Below are positions 26,967-40,800 of a DNA stretch of 64,000 nucleotides, in pieces (the stretch's first letter is position 1; each line of letters starts with the position of its first letter). Below the pieces are notes generated by a model, which ran no database searches, was not told where the DNA came from, and saw nothing but the letters and a program-made list of their open reading frames with translations. A program made the translations under genes and the position numbers. This stretch comes from Monarcha castaneiventris obscurior (taxonomy: Eukaryota > Chordata > Aves > Passeriformes > Monarchidae), in the NCBI GenBank assembly GCA_026261815.1, contig JAMPIT010000484.1, positions 12,312,501-12,376,500 on the forward strand, written 5' to 3'.

Positions 26967-27335
26967 CTGACCAGGAGCATTTCCAGCCACCCACCCTCCT
27001 GTGCTGCAGCACCTCACTGCCATCACAAGTCACTGCTGGTGACCCATCAAAGCCGAATGACAGCTCTGACTGGCTGTTTGTGCCTTCACAAACACAGACA
27101 TGGGTCTGCCCCGGGCAAGCCGGCAGAGCAGGCACTGCTGCCAGCCAGGCACCTTTGTCATCCCAGCCCTTGGAAAAAATAGAGAAACCCAGAGGAAGTC
27201 AAGGACACCTTAAGAGAGGAACAGAAAACAATGGGGAGCTATGCTGGGAGGGAAAGAGGCCAAGGAGCAGGATTATAGATGAATAACATGTGCAGTGTAA
27301 TTAATCTAGATTAGTTTTTATTTTATAGCATTAAC

Positions 27336-27745
27336 AGCCCGCAGCCGCAGCATGCGGTGATCTGGTCCCGCGAGTTCCCAGCCTTCGCAGGGCTGGGCCG
27401 GATCGCTGGGAGAGCTCCAGGCAGAGCATCAGCGCGCAGGAAGCGGTGCCGGTGACTCACCGGCTGCGTGCTTGCTTGGAGACGGATGAACTAACACCGG
27501 CACTGCGGCCCTTTCCACGGCCCCCTTCCATTAATCTTCGGGTTAAAGAGTGCAGCAGTCGCTCAAGAGGGAAATTCCCACAGAGCAGAAGGATTTGTGC
27601 CGGGAGCCCCCTGTGCCCACCTCCTTGGCAGCCCTTGCAGAGCCAGAAGTCCGGCTCCTCCGCCCCAGCAGCCGCGCTCGGGAGCCGCTGGGATTTACGG
27701 CTCTTCCTCCGCGGGTCCCACAGCGCCTGCCGGTGCAGCGGGCTC
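27336..27745 (-). promoter_or_regulatory. Candidate CpG island with minus-strand splice donor
   Basis: CpG is dense (about 20 in the first 235 bp) and GC high over about 400 bp, about 25 kb upstream of FLNB and 18 kb downstream of SLMAP. On the minus strand, gcagccg|gtgagtcacc (intron starting at 27460, last exonic base 27461) matches the consensus donor G|GTGAGT. On the + strand the same place reads ggtgactcacc, an AP-1/MAF-like palindrome, so the motif has two possible explanations. An AT-rich stretch (about 27294-27330) borders the island. An alternative FLNB first exon, a lncRNA promoter or an enhancer are all possible; sequence alone does not decide. Confidence 0.45.
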
Positions 27746-30700
27746 GGGATGCGCCTCATGCCTCGGGCACCAAATGCAGAAGCAGGGTCTCGCCCTGCTG
27801 CCTGGCAGCTCACACCCACAGCTTTGTTCTTCTAAAAGGTTCCCCTTGGCATCTTTTTGCAGATTCCACCTTGTGCAATAGCAAGTTGCCCATCTGAAGT
27901 GCTCACGGCCATCCTCACCTCCCCCCCCGCCTCCCAAAATCTGGAGAGAAGGGGTTTTGCTTTCCCTAGATTACAAATTGCCACATGCTGTCCTATTACC
28001 AACAGGCACTACCCCTAAAGGGCCCACGTGTCAGTTGTGGCTGGAGATGTATTAGAGCTTTCCCAACTTCAAAAAAGCAAAGCACAGTTAAAAATTGTTT
28101 CTTAAAACTTCTGAGACAGAAGAGCTGCACAATGCCACAAACAGCAGGAGAGCAGGGGATGGTGGAGACAGACTCTCCTGGAGAGAGATGTGCGACAGAA
28201 TTTGATCTGTGCTTCCCTTTTCATCCAGGACAGTCTGTATTTAACATTGTATCATCATGTGGAAAACACCTAGATCATTAGAGACCCGCAACTGCAGTCT
28301 TGGGGAATGGGACAACCAATGCAGTTGGGGACTGGGGGTCCAGTTACCACACAGCTACTTTACTCCATCCTTTGTCTTTATTTTATATTTGTATTTCTTC
28401 AATAGAATAGAATACAACTTATTTTACATAATGTATACAAACTATATCACAGTGCTTTACAGAGCAAAGCATGAATTACATGGTGAAAACTTGGGAGAAA
28501 AATGACAAGGTCCTCTGCACTGCCAAGCCCCCACTTTTCTCCCGATTCCAGGAGACCTACCAGGACACCCTCAATCTAGTGGGAAACTCCCACCTGACTA
28601 ATTACTGGCCCCAAGGTGAGTTTGGCTCATCACCACTGTGCTCTCCCCTCTCCAGAGCACTGGCAGGGCTGGTATCCCAAAGAGTTGTCACATTCAACCC
28701 CTTTGTTCTTATCTCCTTTTTCTCACAAGACAAGCAGCAGCTCTTTCTTTTGAGCAACATAATTACTCTCAAAGTAATTACTGGAATCTCAGGGAAACCC
28801 CCCATCATTCTTTTCTCCCAGGATGAGCTATTTTTTCCAGAGCACATGGGTGGCCCCAGATAAACCACTGGGTTTGGCAATGCTGTTTGCTGCATTTATG
28901 AAGGCAGTAAATCCATCACAACTCCACAGTACGAGCACCAGGGTGGGATGCAGACCTGGCTCCTCTGATAGTCTCTTTGTAGCTGCTTTATGAACACAGC
29001 AAGCAAAAAGCACTCACAACCATCATTCATGGTGTTACAGGATACTGTAAGTGACATTGGATTGATGACTGCCAGGTCTCTAGACCTAGGAATGAGAATA
29101 CTCACAATGGGAAATGGGAAGTTTTTGGAGGCTGGGAGAGAGAGGGATTGTGGACAACAGAAGCTGAGGGTCACGCACACAACAGAGACAGGGCAAAGAC
29201 AGACAGAGGGAGACTGACCTTAATGCCAGATGAAAAGTTTTCAGGTGGATCCCCAAAGTGATCCCTGTAGGAATCCTGAACTCAACACACACTTCTGTGA
29301 ATACATACATGTGTAGCAACAAAAGGAAGGTACTGGCCATGGCTTCCCTCAGGCCCTGAGCTACTGCAGAACATCACATTGTGAAACAGGGCACTGTTTT
29401 AACACATACTTTTAATGAGTAATAAGAACAATAAACCACCCATTTTCCATTCTCTAACCTAATGGAATAAATGTAGAAATTCCCAGCATTTGTACAACAA
29501 TATCATGTCCAGAATGATCAGGATCCCTTTCTGCAGCAGTAAAATGGAACACACCCATGGCAGAGCTGATGACAATGGGCAGAAAAAGAGCAAAGGCAGA
29601 CGCGTAGGAGTAAGTTTCCCCATAACACTTAAAATAGAAACATAGGCCAAATATACATTTGATGAGTAGGAAAAAGTGAACAAGAAACCAAAGTTTTCCT
29701 AACTTCAGAGTCCACTTCCTATTCTAATCCCTTTCATTCCAGATCCACATCAATGAATCAGAATTTGACCTAAAAACTTTGCAGCAGGAGAATTAGCCAA
29801 ATGCTTGAATTAAATATTGCTTATAAAAATCTATTTCCTTTTCTTAACAGCAAATTTTCCAACTGGGAAAAGAGTTTGAGGCCCACATGCTTTCTAAGTT
29901 TGGAGAACTAGACACTTCTCTCTTATATCCCATCCCTCATAACCTGGAAAAGATACAGCTTTACACATCGAATTATTTTCCAGGAGAAACTCGGCAGGAT
30001 ATTTGCTTAAGCAGGAGGGATTCTCTACATCTAAATGATTCTTGAACAATCTCTTAATTTCTGACCACACATCCTGTAGCCATTGAAACCACTTTGAGTA
30101 TGATGGGACTCTGCTGGCCCTGGTGGCTGTTGTTTGGCATTCCAGGACTTCCTCCTGACCAGGACCTGGTGCATCTGCTGGGGCTCTCCTAGGCCCAGTG
30201 GCCAAGGAACAAACCCACCTTGGCTTGGCTGCAAGCTCAAGTGCTACCGTGAAGTCACTCCAGCAGAAAAAATTAAATGCCTCAGATCCTGCCCACATAA
30301 CTGCACTTACCTAGAAAGCCCCAAAACAACCTGACCAAAAAACCCCATGTCCCTCTCAATTTTATATTTATTGATATGCAGTTATAATCTCTGGAGCAGA
30401 GCAGCTTTGGCTTGTTGAGCACACATGAATTAGCCCTGTGCAATGGCCTCGCTCACAAAATAAACACATTGCCAGATCACACAGGGCCATGCTGGCACAG
30501 GCAGGTGAACCACAGCCTACAAAGCTATCACGAAGTGACTAAGGCTTAGGGGATAGGACTGGGCCCTATTTTACTAATTTTGGTTTTAATCAGTGGAGGT
30601 ACACAAGCTTTTATCTCTACTGATAAAGTTTGGGCATGATGCACAAGTGATAAAGATGGAAACTGTAATCTCAAACACTAAAATAACAAAGGTTTATTAA

Positions 30701-33700
30701 ATGAGTACTGGCTGGTCCATGTGAAGCTCCTTTTCCAGAGAAGGATATGACTATGATTAAAAAACATTTAAAGTCCAAATAGGACTTCGGTTACTATGTT
30801 AAGGTCCTATGTTCTTAGTCCACCTGTCATCACTCTTGGCTCAGTTTTGAGCTGCAACCATTTTTCAGACCATGGAAAGGAGGTTGTATCTTCCCTACAA
30901 GCAAGCAGAAGACCATCAAGCTTAACTAATGATGGAAGCTTTGCCTGTGGGAAATAGAGTAATTTAAGTTTCCATATTGGTGGCATAACTGGAATATCTA
31001 AGTAATGGCGTGAGTGTTTTCTTGGACTAGTTTTAAGATTACTGCATAAAAGGAAACGCTTTGAAGTTCTGGCAAAAATCAGAACTGGTAACTGGTGGTT
31101 TTATATCCTGCTGGGTCTTTCAGAAGCCATGGGCATACATTTAGAACAGCAATTAGGTCAAGCTTTTCTGTCGTTCCCGAGACGTGTAAAAACATTTTTT
31201 GAGAATTCTTCCTTAACAACAGAGAAAAAGGAGGCAGCTCTCCCTGCGTGGCTCCTGTCTCACAGAGGGTGGCTTTACACGATGCTCTGCCAGTGCACAA
31301 GGAGTCTGTGGGCTCCAGGGCCCACACACAGCAAACCTGGGGGCTTGCAGCGAGCCCCTCACTGGCTCTGTGCACACACAGACTCTTCCTGCCTCTCCAT
31401 CACTGCCATGCTCCAGCCATGGGAAATGCGTCCTGCAGGCTCCTCCAGGGAGCTTCTCTGAGCCTCTGCCTGGGGCCTTATGTTCTTGCAGGAACACAGG
31501 GCCATGGTTCCAGGCAAGATGACAGCACAGACCTTCCCAAACTCCCCCAACGCTGATGGCACTCCATCAAACAGCTTTTCCTGCACACAGGATTCCTGCC
31601 TGCCACATCCCGCTCCCTCCACAGAGCAGTCAAAACACATACAGCAAACTTCATCCACAAATTATTTTGTTGGGTGAGCAAGAGCCAGAGAGCAAGACAC
31701 AATTAAAAAAGGGCAAAATATCAAGAATCTAGCATGGCACCAGTTAGCTTAGATTAGTCTTTTTGCTTTAGCCCCCTTTCTTTAATTGGATCAATATTTT
31801 TAATGCAATATTTATCACTTCTTACTAATGAAAACATTACTCAATTTTATTGGAGCAAAATAGGTGGCACTGCAAAGCATAATTTCCTAGGATCTCATGC
31901 TCATGGCATGCTAAATCATTCTGATTCCTGTTCTAGGTGTGTAAATAGAGATGTGTCAAGCTTTGAAGGACACAGAAGATCCTAATAAATACCCACAAAA
32001 TAGCCCTTTCTCAGAAAGTGCTGTAAGTAGATATAAGGAACACTGAAATAGTCTGGAAAAAATAGATTGTATCCTAAGGCAGTGATGCTTCAAACATGTG
32101 CAGAAGCCCATAAAAATAAGTTAAAGGCTGTGTTGACAGACAGGATGAAGGAAAAATCTGTTTCTGGGATTAGTAGTTACAAAAGGTCTTCCAGATTCTG
32201 GAGTAATCATAGGATGAAATTTCCAGATGGCTCACCAGGATCTTAGTAAGACCAGGGAAGAAACACACATCCCTAAAGTTACCAGGCACAGCAAATCTTC
32301 TGGATAAATGGTATGTCAAGGACACTCCTGAGAATCATCACATGATGGTGGCACCCAAAATCGTCTCTGAATGAGGGCCAGCTTCTCCAAAACTGGTCCA
32401 AATCTCCTCACCTTCCTGGAAGCAGGAGGAGTGAAAACTGCTTCTTGCCCTACACGTCAGCCAGGACAGCAGCCCTCAGCCCTGGGCAGACCCACGCCAG
32501 TGAGGGGCACACTGAGGATCTGTCTGGGGCACTGCTGTAATTGGGACCCAGTGAGGAGCTGCTGTATGTTTGTGAGATGCCTCAAACCATCTCACTGCTG
32601 CCCTCGCACCAGCTGGGTTCATCTGCTTTTACAAAGCCGCTGTTTTGAGATGAGGGTGAAGACACTTGGTAAGCTCAAAGCACCAAGTGCCATCAGGGAG
32701 CTACCCCTCCCACAGGGAGCTGCAAAGACTCAACACCTTCAGATGTGATCTTCCTCAGGTTTAAGTGTGAAACTCAGGCTTTAGAGCAAGTGAAACCTGG
32801 CAGGGGCCATGAAAAGCAAGTTGGCGACCTCCCCCACACCGGCTCGGCAGCCCTGAAGCGCTGCCGAGGGCCGGCCCAGGCTGATGGGAGGGTCCATGGG
32901 CGCTTCCCCTGCTCCAGCTGCCAGCGCCAGCAGGGAAAGGAGCTACCAGAGCAGGGATAGCAGGAATCTCACCCAAAGGTTTGCTGAGCCAGCCCTGGCT
33001 TAAAGCCAAGGAAAAGTGGCAACAGCTACTACACAAGGAAGGCTGGGGAAATGCTGTTCTGCCCCTGATGTAAGGCAACATTTACCTTCATTCACAGAGG
33101 AAACAATTCAGAGAGGACAGAAGGTTCTCAGGTTTAGGACATGGCTCGAGGACACTGGGCCATGGCATCCCCCAATGACCAACAGCACTTAACCCCAGCC
33201 TTTCCCATGGCATGAGGCCAGGTTTGAAAGCAAACGCACTGAAAACAATCACTAATGCTTGCTAAACACTTGTTAATTTTTTAAACAAACAAACAAACCA
33301 ACCCAAACAACTTTCAGCCTTCTGTCCCTGCCTGACCAGCACAGATGAAGTCACTTGCTGGCAGCAAGAAGAGGCACAGAGACATGTCCCTGCAGCAAGG
33401 CAGGTGCTAGGAAATGGGGAGCTTTTGTCTACTTTCCTCATGGTAATTCACTACAGGAGCAATTCTTTTCAGTAAATATGGCACAGAAAGTCCAAGTGAG
33501 GAGAAAACAAGGTTTTCTCTCTCCAGCAGGCAGGTCCATGTGTTGCTGCCAATGTGCAGCTGGCACAGAGGTGGAGCCTGCCAGTCTGCAGCCATCCCCT
33601 TTGGAGAGAGTGATTTCCCATTCAGGTACAAAGAGATGCAAGAACCCAGCCTGGCCAGTGCTCTTGGCTGCTCACAGGGCGTCTTTAAAGGCTGAATGAC

Positions 33701-36700
33701 AAGCTGTAGAGCAGATGTTCACTCTTGGCAGCAACTCAGCCATACTGTGGGGTATGGTTTTGCTTTTTCAGCTCTGGCCAAAAAGGATGCACATTTCCTC
33801 CACGCCATGTGATGGAGAAAAGACTGAACCTGACTGTGGTGATATTTTCTAGCGGACATCAGCAAACTCCTCCAGTAGGAAACCGAGTGCTTTACTGGCA
33901 GTTCAGCAGTGCCCTGAACACCATCCCCTGGATGACTAACACTGAATCCCGGGAGCAAGGCAGCCGTTACCGTCACTGCATGGGTCAGGCATCACTTACA
34001 AAAGGCTTTTGGAGGAGTGCAAAAGCAGATTTCTGGAGAAAGCTGAAAGGGGACAAAAAGGTTGGTTCTGCTGCTCTTCACACTCCCCACCAGGCTGCAA
34101 GCACCAATTTTCACACAGTTTAGAAGAAAAAAAAAAATTGATTCATTTTTGCTAATACATTACAGTTTGAAATGGAGTAAAGTCAGATTCACAGAACTGA
34201 TCTGCTCAGGATACAGCATCTTTTTTTAAATACAGACACTTAAAGATGAATCACACTTGCCTCATAAGGACACTTCCTAAAATTTGCTCTGCCGTTACTG
34301 TTTAGGGTTCCCGTTCTGCAATAGAAGATGATGTCACTGTTTACATAAATAAAGGCAATGGTGCTCAGATCAGATCTAGGAAACCAGTCTCTTCCCTCTT
34401 AAACTTTAGTAACCATGTTTACTTTCTTACAAGGTTGGGGAGTGTAAGAACTGGCCAGGGCATAAATAGAAGTACAGACAAAAAAAATGGTGCAAAAGTG
34501 ACCCAAATCACATACTTGACACAGATTTCTTTTGTTCTTAGAAAACTGGCCACGTTGAAAGTGACATAGCTCTCATTGCTCTCACTCTGTCCATATTAGG
34601 GAGATTAAACTTCTGCACAGGAGAGTTGCAAGTGAAAAATATTGCCATTACACTGAGCACAAATAGCTTTTTTCTTGAACACCGAGCATGCACGTGGCCT
34701 CCCCTCTCCCCCCAGCTTACATTTTATGAAATTTTGGACAGTCAGAGTAAACTCTCCTTCCATATGTTCAGGATGTTAAGATTTCAACCTCCTTGCAGCA
34801 GGAAAATAATGTCATCTTCTTTGTAATGCCACAGCACTGAGCACACACAGAGCACCGAAACAGTAACGCATGAACTGATCTCTGCCATTGCGGAAAACTG
34901 CAGGGATCCCGGAGCAGGTCTTGTTCCTGTCATGTCTGCAGATGCTCTGTTAAGGACTCCAGGGACATAGAGCAATTACTAGGGTTTGTTTCTGCTTTCC
35001 AGGAGCAGTTCTGTTTAGGAGAGAATAGAAAGGGATTATTTTTACCTTATAGTTTGGACTTACAGGGTGTGAACTGAATTTTTCTTCCCACAGAGAGACA
35101 TCGTGTAACAACTCCTGCAATGCTCTGTAATGGGGCTGCTCCTTCTCGGCAGTGCCCGAAAGCCCAAGGGCTAACGAGGGTGACAGGCAGGGCCCAATTA
35201 GCAGCATAGGCATGGGGACGGCTGCGTTTAGGCCACACACTGAGTCTAAAGGGGTTTTTTCCTTTTGCTTTGGGGGCTTTGTTGGTTCGTGGTTTTTTTG
35301 CTTTGAGTCTAGAAATTTGACATCTGCTTCTGGTAAAATTAACAAACTATTTAATTTGTCAGTAAATGTAGATTGAAACAGGACTGAGAACTGCATTGTC
35401 TGGGTCTGTGGGATCATAGGAAGTATCGATGAAGCATTTTCCACTGGCATGTGTATAGAGAACAAAAAGATAATTTTTTCCATATATATTATGTACATTA
35501 TTAGATACAAGTGAGAATTAGACGAAACAAAACTACAACAAAGATTCTTTTAAGTTTTAAAAGGATCTTTGTCTCTCAGCCATAGGGATGGCTCATGCCA
35601 AGCTCCATGGATGAGGCAATGAATGAGGCAACAGATGCACCAAAGGCATCTCACTCGTAGTACACAGTTTAGCCAAGGCAAGACTCAGACCATGCACGGA
35701 TGTGCTGGCACCAAAGTTGTTCTTGCTACAGCAGAAAAGATGCTCTCCAGATCTTACCTTCTGATGCAGCCAGGCACGAGTGCACCCTCCACGGTGCCCC
35801 ACACAAGTCCTGGCACTTGGGCCAGCAGAGCTGTTCTCACCAGGGGCTGTGCCCACCCTGCAGCATGGCAGCATACCCAGCTGCATTCTGCAATGTGATC
35901 TCCACCAAATCCCATCCCACCACGTTTCCTGCAGCTGTGACTGCCCAGACCAAAGGCTTTGCCTCCTGGACACCATAATGACTAGAAGGGTGTCTCCAGT
36001 TAAAATCCCCTGGCAGCTATTTTACTGTTCACCTGCTTAATGCTGCAACAGGTCACCTTCCTGTTGTAAAAAGCAGGAGGAATCTTCTGTATTCAGGGAA
36101 AGGGAAGCCCATGGACCTGGCTCTCATGTGGTGGTGGAAGGTGCTGGCCCTGCACGGGTGAGAGGAAGCCTCAGGTCACAGCGGACCCAGGGGTCAATGC
36201 CAGGAAGGGGATAAGAATGGAGCAGGCTTCCCACGAGGTTCAGGCGTAGGGCAGGAAGGCAGATATTGTCTGTGGGGCCCCTCTCTTACACAGGGCATTA
36301 AACATTACACAGCACCTTCCCTCTCGCTGCTCCCGAGGTCACACAGGGCAGCTCCCCCTGCCCTGGGCAGCAGCTGGGCTCTCCACCACCACACTGGCTC
36401 AGGGAGGCGGGCAGCAGACACCAGCAGAGGATGGGAATGCTCTCTCAAGGCTGGAAGAGTGCTTTGTCCCTCTGTGGTAAAACCCAGGAACATCCTTCCC
36501 AGATCCATTTGACCCTTCCCTTCCTGATGTGCCCCCTACACCATGCCTCTCCCTTGCATTGTGTGGGAACATTCCCCAAAACACAGTTTTCCCCTCATTT
36601 CCTTCCTCTCAAGACACCTTCTTCCTGCAGGCTCCTGCCACCCCTCATGCAGGCCAGGCCAGGCTTCCCAGGCCACCAGCTTATTGTCCAGGAAACCAAA

Positions 36701-37414
36701 ACAACCAAACATCCAGCACGGGGCTGCTGGGGCAACATGCTCAGAGACAACACAGCTACCAGGGCTTTTATGTACTGAGGATGACAAATAATTTATTTCA
36801 GCAAAAACAGCCTGACATCTTTGAGGAAAAACAGAAGCAAGAACTACCAGCAAGGACTCCCCGAAGAAGGCTGTAAGGGAAGTATTTTCCATCACAAAAC
36901 ACATTTTGAAATGTATTTGAAATTTGTGATTTGATGTCTCAAGCTGTTAGTAGACGCTCCTTGCTTAGAGTCAGTTTTGCATGCATTATGCAATGCAGCA
37001 CAGAAACAAAAGAAAAAAATCTTTTCCAGCTTCAATGCCAGTTTAAAAGTTATTGGGAGGCAGCCAATATATTTGGGGAAGGTTTTTAAACATCCTCTTT
37101 CAAACTAAGATGCCTCAGCAGAGATCAGTGCACACAGCACACACCCCAAATCACAACTACAACTTCACCCTTCTAATGCACTGAACTTTAAAAGCTTAAA
37201 ATACCTTTATCTAAACCTCTGTATCATTAAAACTGCATTGAGAGGCACAAAGCTTCATCCCACTAAAACAGAATGTATGGGTAAGTGGAGTTTCATGCTC
37301 TGCTACACCAGCTTGTTTCTGCTACATGTTCATTTGATGCAGGAAGCCATGCAAACACAGCTTTGCTGGCCCATGGAATGTGCACTGTAAAACAGAAACT
37401 GGATAAATACCCTT
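27746..37414. other. Intergenic DNA, no gene seen
   Basis: Mixed, mostly unique sequence that becomes more AT-rich rightwards. A short (AAAC)n run lies at 33283-33298, a cluster of three GATA motifs at 30611-30653, and a perfect c-fos-type CArG box CCATATTAGG at 34591-34600. Open frames such as 34950-35510 on the minus strand show no family resemblance. No CR1, LTR or RNA gene was recognised. Confidence 0.65.
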
Positions 37415-37545
37415 AATCACAGAATATTCTGAGTTGGAAGGGACCCACAAGGATCATCGAGTCCAACTCCTGAATGGCCCACACAGGGATCAAAAGCACA
37501 ACCTTGGTGTAACTAGCACCTGCTCTGACCAACTGAGCTGATCTG
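37415..37545 (-). mobile_element. tRNA-Ile-derived SINE with CR1 tail (TguSINE1-like)
   Basis: Read on the minus strand, the first about 75 bases resemble tRNA-Ile: agctcagttggtcagagc (A box and D arm), then a diverged anticodon region (tgctagttacaccaaggt) and a decayed B box/T arm (ttttgatccctgtgtgggcc). The rest (ggagttggactcgatgatcc, then gggtcccttccaactcagaa, ending attctgtgatt) is a CR1 3' end. This tRNA-Ile plus CR1 layout is that of TguSINE1, described from zebra finch, which uses CR1 enzymes to move. The tRNA part has lost the acceptor-stem 5' end and has mutations in the B box, so it is a fossil insertion and not a tRNA gene. It abuts a CR1 copy at 37546. Confidence 0.82.
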
Positions 37546-37815
37546 TCACAGAATCACTGAACAGTTTGCACTGAAAGGGACCTTAAAGACATCTCATTTC
37601 AACCCCCTGACATGGGCAGGGACACCTGCCATTAGATCAGGTTGCTCAAAGCCCCATCGAGCCTGGCCTCGAATACTTCCAGGGATGGGACATCCACAAC
37701 TTCTCTGGACAACCTGTGCCAAGGCCTCACCACCCTCACAGGGAAGAATTTGTTCCCAATATCCAATATTAACATACATGCTGGACTCCAGCTGAAAGCC
37801 AACCCCACAAGGCAG
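37546..37815 (-). mobile_element. CR1 LINE 3' fragment
   Basis: The + strand starts with a reverse-complemented CR1 terminus (gtcacagaatcactgaaca) and continues with the typical ctgacatgggcagggacacc and gttgctcaaagccccatc blocks. The minus-strand translation contains PSLEVFEARLDGAL and an RVVRPWHRLSREV block, the C-terminal end of the CR1 reverse-transcriptase ORF. Similarity fades near 37815, so only about 270 bp remain. It is in the same orientation as the neighbouring SINE and immediately upstream of it (on the element strand). Confidence 0.93.
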
Positions 37816-40800
37816 ACCACAGCACCCTGAGATGTGAGAGCCAGACACTGCTTTTCACTGGTGGGCATTCACAGCCTCCTCTCAGGGGTACTGCCAACTG
37901 CTGGGGTTCAGCTCTCTCCCCCTCTGGGCACTGGCAGACACTGGAGCAGATGTAATCAATCCCATGTAATGCAGAACCCACATCACAGCAAAACACCTCA
38001 CGCTGGCACTGCAGAGAAAAGCACGGGGCTCTCAGCTGGATGGAAGCAAGCCCATTATGGGGAAGAGGCCATGGGAAGAGGCCTTCTTAGCCCTGAGACC
38101 TCCATGAACACAGTGCTGAGCCTGAGCTGCTTTTGAACAGGAGAGAGACCTGCATGCAAGATTTGGGCAGCCACAGATTGCTGAAGGACTGGCCTTTCTC
38201 ACACTTCAAGGGGCTTCTTTTTACTGCTTTTCAGCTGTCATTAGTGAGAGGCAGGAAGAGTGAAGTGGTGGTGTCCCAGCCAGGGGTAACAGGATGTGAC
38301 TCTGCCCTGAGTCATCATCCTCTTCCTCCTCAAGGGGCGATGGCTGCTCACACCTGGGCCATGGACACCTCTGGCCATTCTCATCAGGACAGACCCACTG
38401 CGTCCCAAGCTTGCACTTCAGGGGCTGCAGCAAGCAACCTTCACATCACACAGTTAGAACTTTATATTTTCAGAGTATCTTCACAGCCAAAAGGACTGAA
38501 GAACTCCAAAATGTGCTCAAAATCTAAAGAATAGTACAGCAGTTTTCTGATGAAGTAGCTGAGCCAGCAGGATCTCACTGAGATCTTACTTATGTCCAAG
38601 AAATTAAAACATTAAGCCACACAGCCGCAGAATATGACTAAATATGCAATTATTGTTCTCTATTTTACATTTGAAAACTTACCATGTTTGAATATTCTCC
38701 AGTGAAATGTATTTCATGGGAACTGGAAACAATTTACATTAAATGAACACCACTGTTAATGAGTCCACGTGCACATGAGCAGAACTGAGGTGCCTCAGCT
38801 GAGAATGATCTCTGCCAGCACTGTGGCTCATCTTCCATCCTGACAAACTTTACAACAAAGGTTTCCCTGATACATTTCCCTGCCCATCTAAGGCAGTCAT
38901 TCAGTAGCAGCGACGTCTCACAGAGTCACATTCCAAGCAGATGCAACATCCTACACATCTGACAAAGCAATCCAGTTCTCACCAAAGAAACATCCCAGAA
39001 GTGCTCATTGGGATGGAATTATTCCAGTATTTGTTTTTCTATTACTGGAAGAAACATCAGTGTGGGACAAATAATTTTTTAACACTCTCTCTAGACTTCA
39101 AGTGAGACACACCATATAAGACAACATTTTTTTTGGTATTTGTCTACTAAACATCCTCCTGAAGAGGTACATGGATGTGCTAAGGTACACCCTCACTTGA
39201 TGCAAAGGCAATCATGTAAAATAATAATAAGGGAGATTGTTAATAATTTATTATTGGCTGGGACATAATTCTTCTAAAGAAGAATTACAGTTCAGAGAAG
39301 TCTGCAGGGGAAGGATGTGCTATTGCTGCAACTTGTAGCACAGGCACACCAACACCTGGCCAGCCCAAGGCGGGAAGTGCAATTAAAAAATTACTGTGAA
39401 GTTGCTGCAGGCTATGTCTTTGCTTATGTGCCTCTGCAATAATTACAAAGTGGGGAAAAAAATAGAGCAAAAATGTCTCTACAATGGCCAGCTACAGTTG
39501 GATTCCAGTCAGGTTCTGCAACAGAAGAACTGCCAGTCAGCTGTGGCTGCTACACTTACAACAGAAACATCAAATGCCTGGAATATCACACCTGAGCCTG
39601 GAATATTGACACTGAACCTTTAAAAATGAGCAAACTCTATCACCACCTTTTAACTGTAGCATTAGTCGGAAATAAACTCATTCAGGGTCTAAGGCAGAGC
39701 GCTCAGTGCTGGTGTTGGCAGACACGAGTTCCAGACAAACTTGTAACACATTAAGCGCTACCAACAGTGTCCCATGAAGAACAGCAGATGTATTTATCAC
39801 CTTTTTAGGCTTCCTTCCCCCCCAAACCCCCCAGCCATCTACTGCATCTGGAAGAATGTTTTAAACATTTAACTTTCTCAATGGAGAAATAGAAGAGACA
39901 AGTTACCTGGGTCTTATACCAGGACTTACTGGTTGCCTGGAGTGCAACCATGTGTACTTAAACTGCACCCTGGGGTGGATCCAAACCACACGGTCTCCAA
40001 ACAGGGAGGAGACTTTCCTTCCTCAAACTTGCTGAAAACTATGTGAGTGACTCAGTGAATGTGCTTCTCTTGAATCAGCACGGAAACAGAGCTCCAGAAT
40101 TCCCTGATTTACAGTGCAGATAAAAGACTGTAGGACTGTTGGTCTTCTTAAAGGATGATCCGTGACTGATCCCCTGAGGATGTCTCACCACTAAAGCCAT
40201 GAACTCTTGCACAAACCAAGGCTGCATTCCTACCCCTGGTTCCAGCCCTTCTCTCCCTGGGTTCAGACCTGTTGGAGCCCAGCTTTACCACGTCACACAG
40301 AGGAGGGAAGTTCATGTGGCTGCAAATCCCATTTGCACAAAGTAAACAAGTAAATAGATTCCAATTTTAAAGTAAGTTTTAATTGATTCATTAATTAGTA
40401 ACTTGTCTTCTATCACAGTAAAGCAGAGTGTAGCAGGTTCAGAAGTTGTGGAGTGCTGAAATTTGGAGTTAGGCTGAATGAAAGACTATATACAATACAA
40501 ATCAGCTTTCTGTTGTGATGTAAATTTATTCTCATAATTTTTACCATTTATTCATCCCAGAAGACATATTGCATATTTGGAACATTTTTAAAGTAAGAGC
40601 CACTGTATTCAAGACAAGAAGTAGTTTTGTCACATCAAAACTGATGACATACTCAATAAGATTATTTTCCAGAGCAAGAACTCCTTACAAGAAATATAAA
40701 TAGAATATAAACTTCATAAATGATCTAGCATGAAAAGATTGAAATAGTAAATCCATTCCATACTGAAGGCAGTACTTTACCACTCATAGTGTGTGTGCAG

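Noticed and set aside
37470..37545. A functional tRNA-Ile gene
   Set aside because: The B box and anticodon region are mutated, the acceptor stem is missing, and it is fused to a CR1 tail, so it is the head of a SINE.
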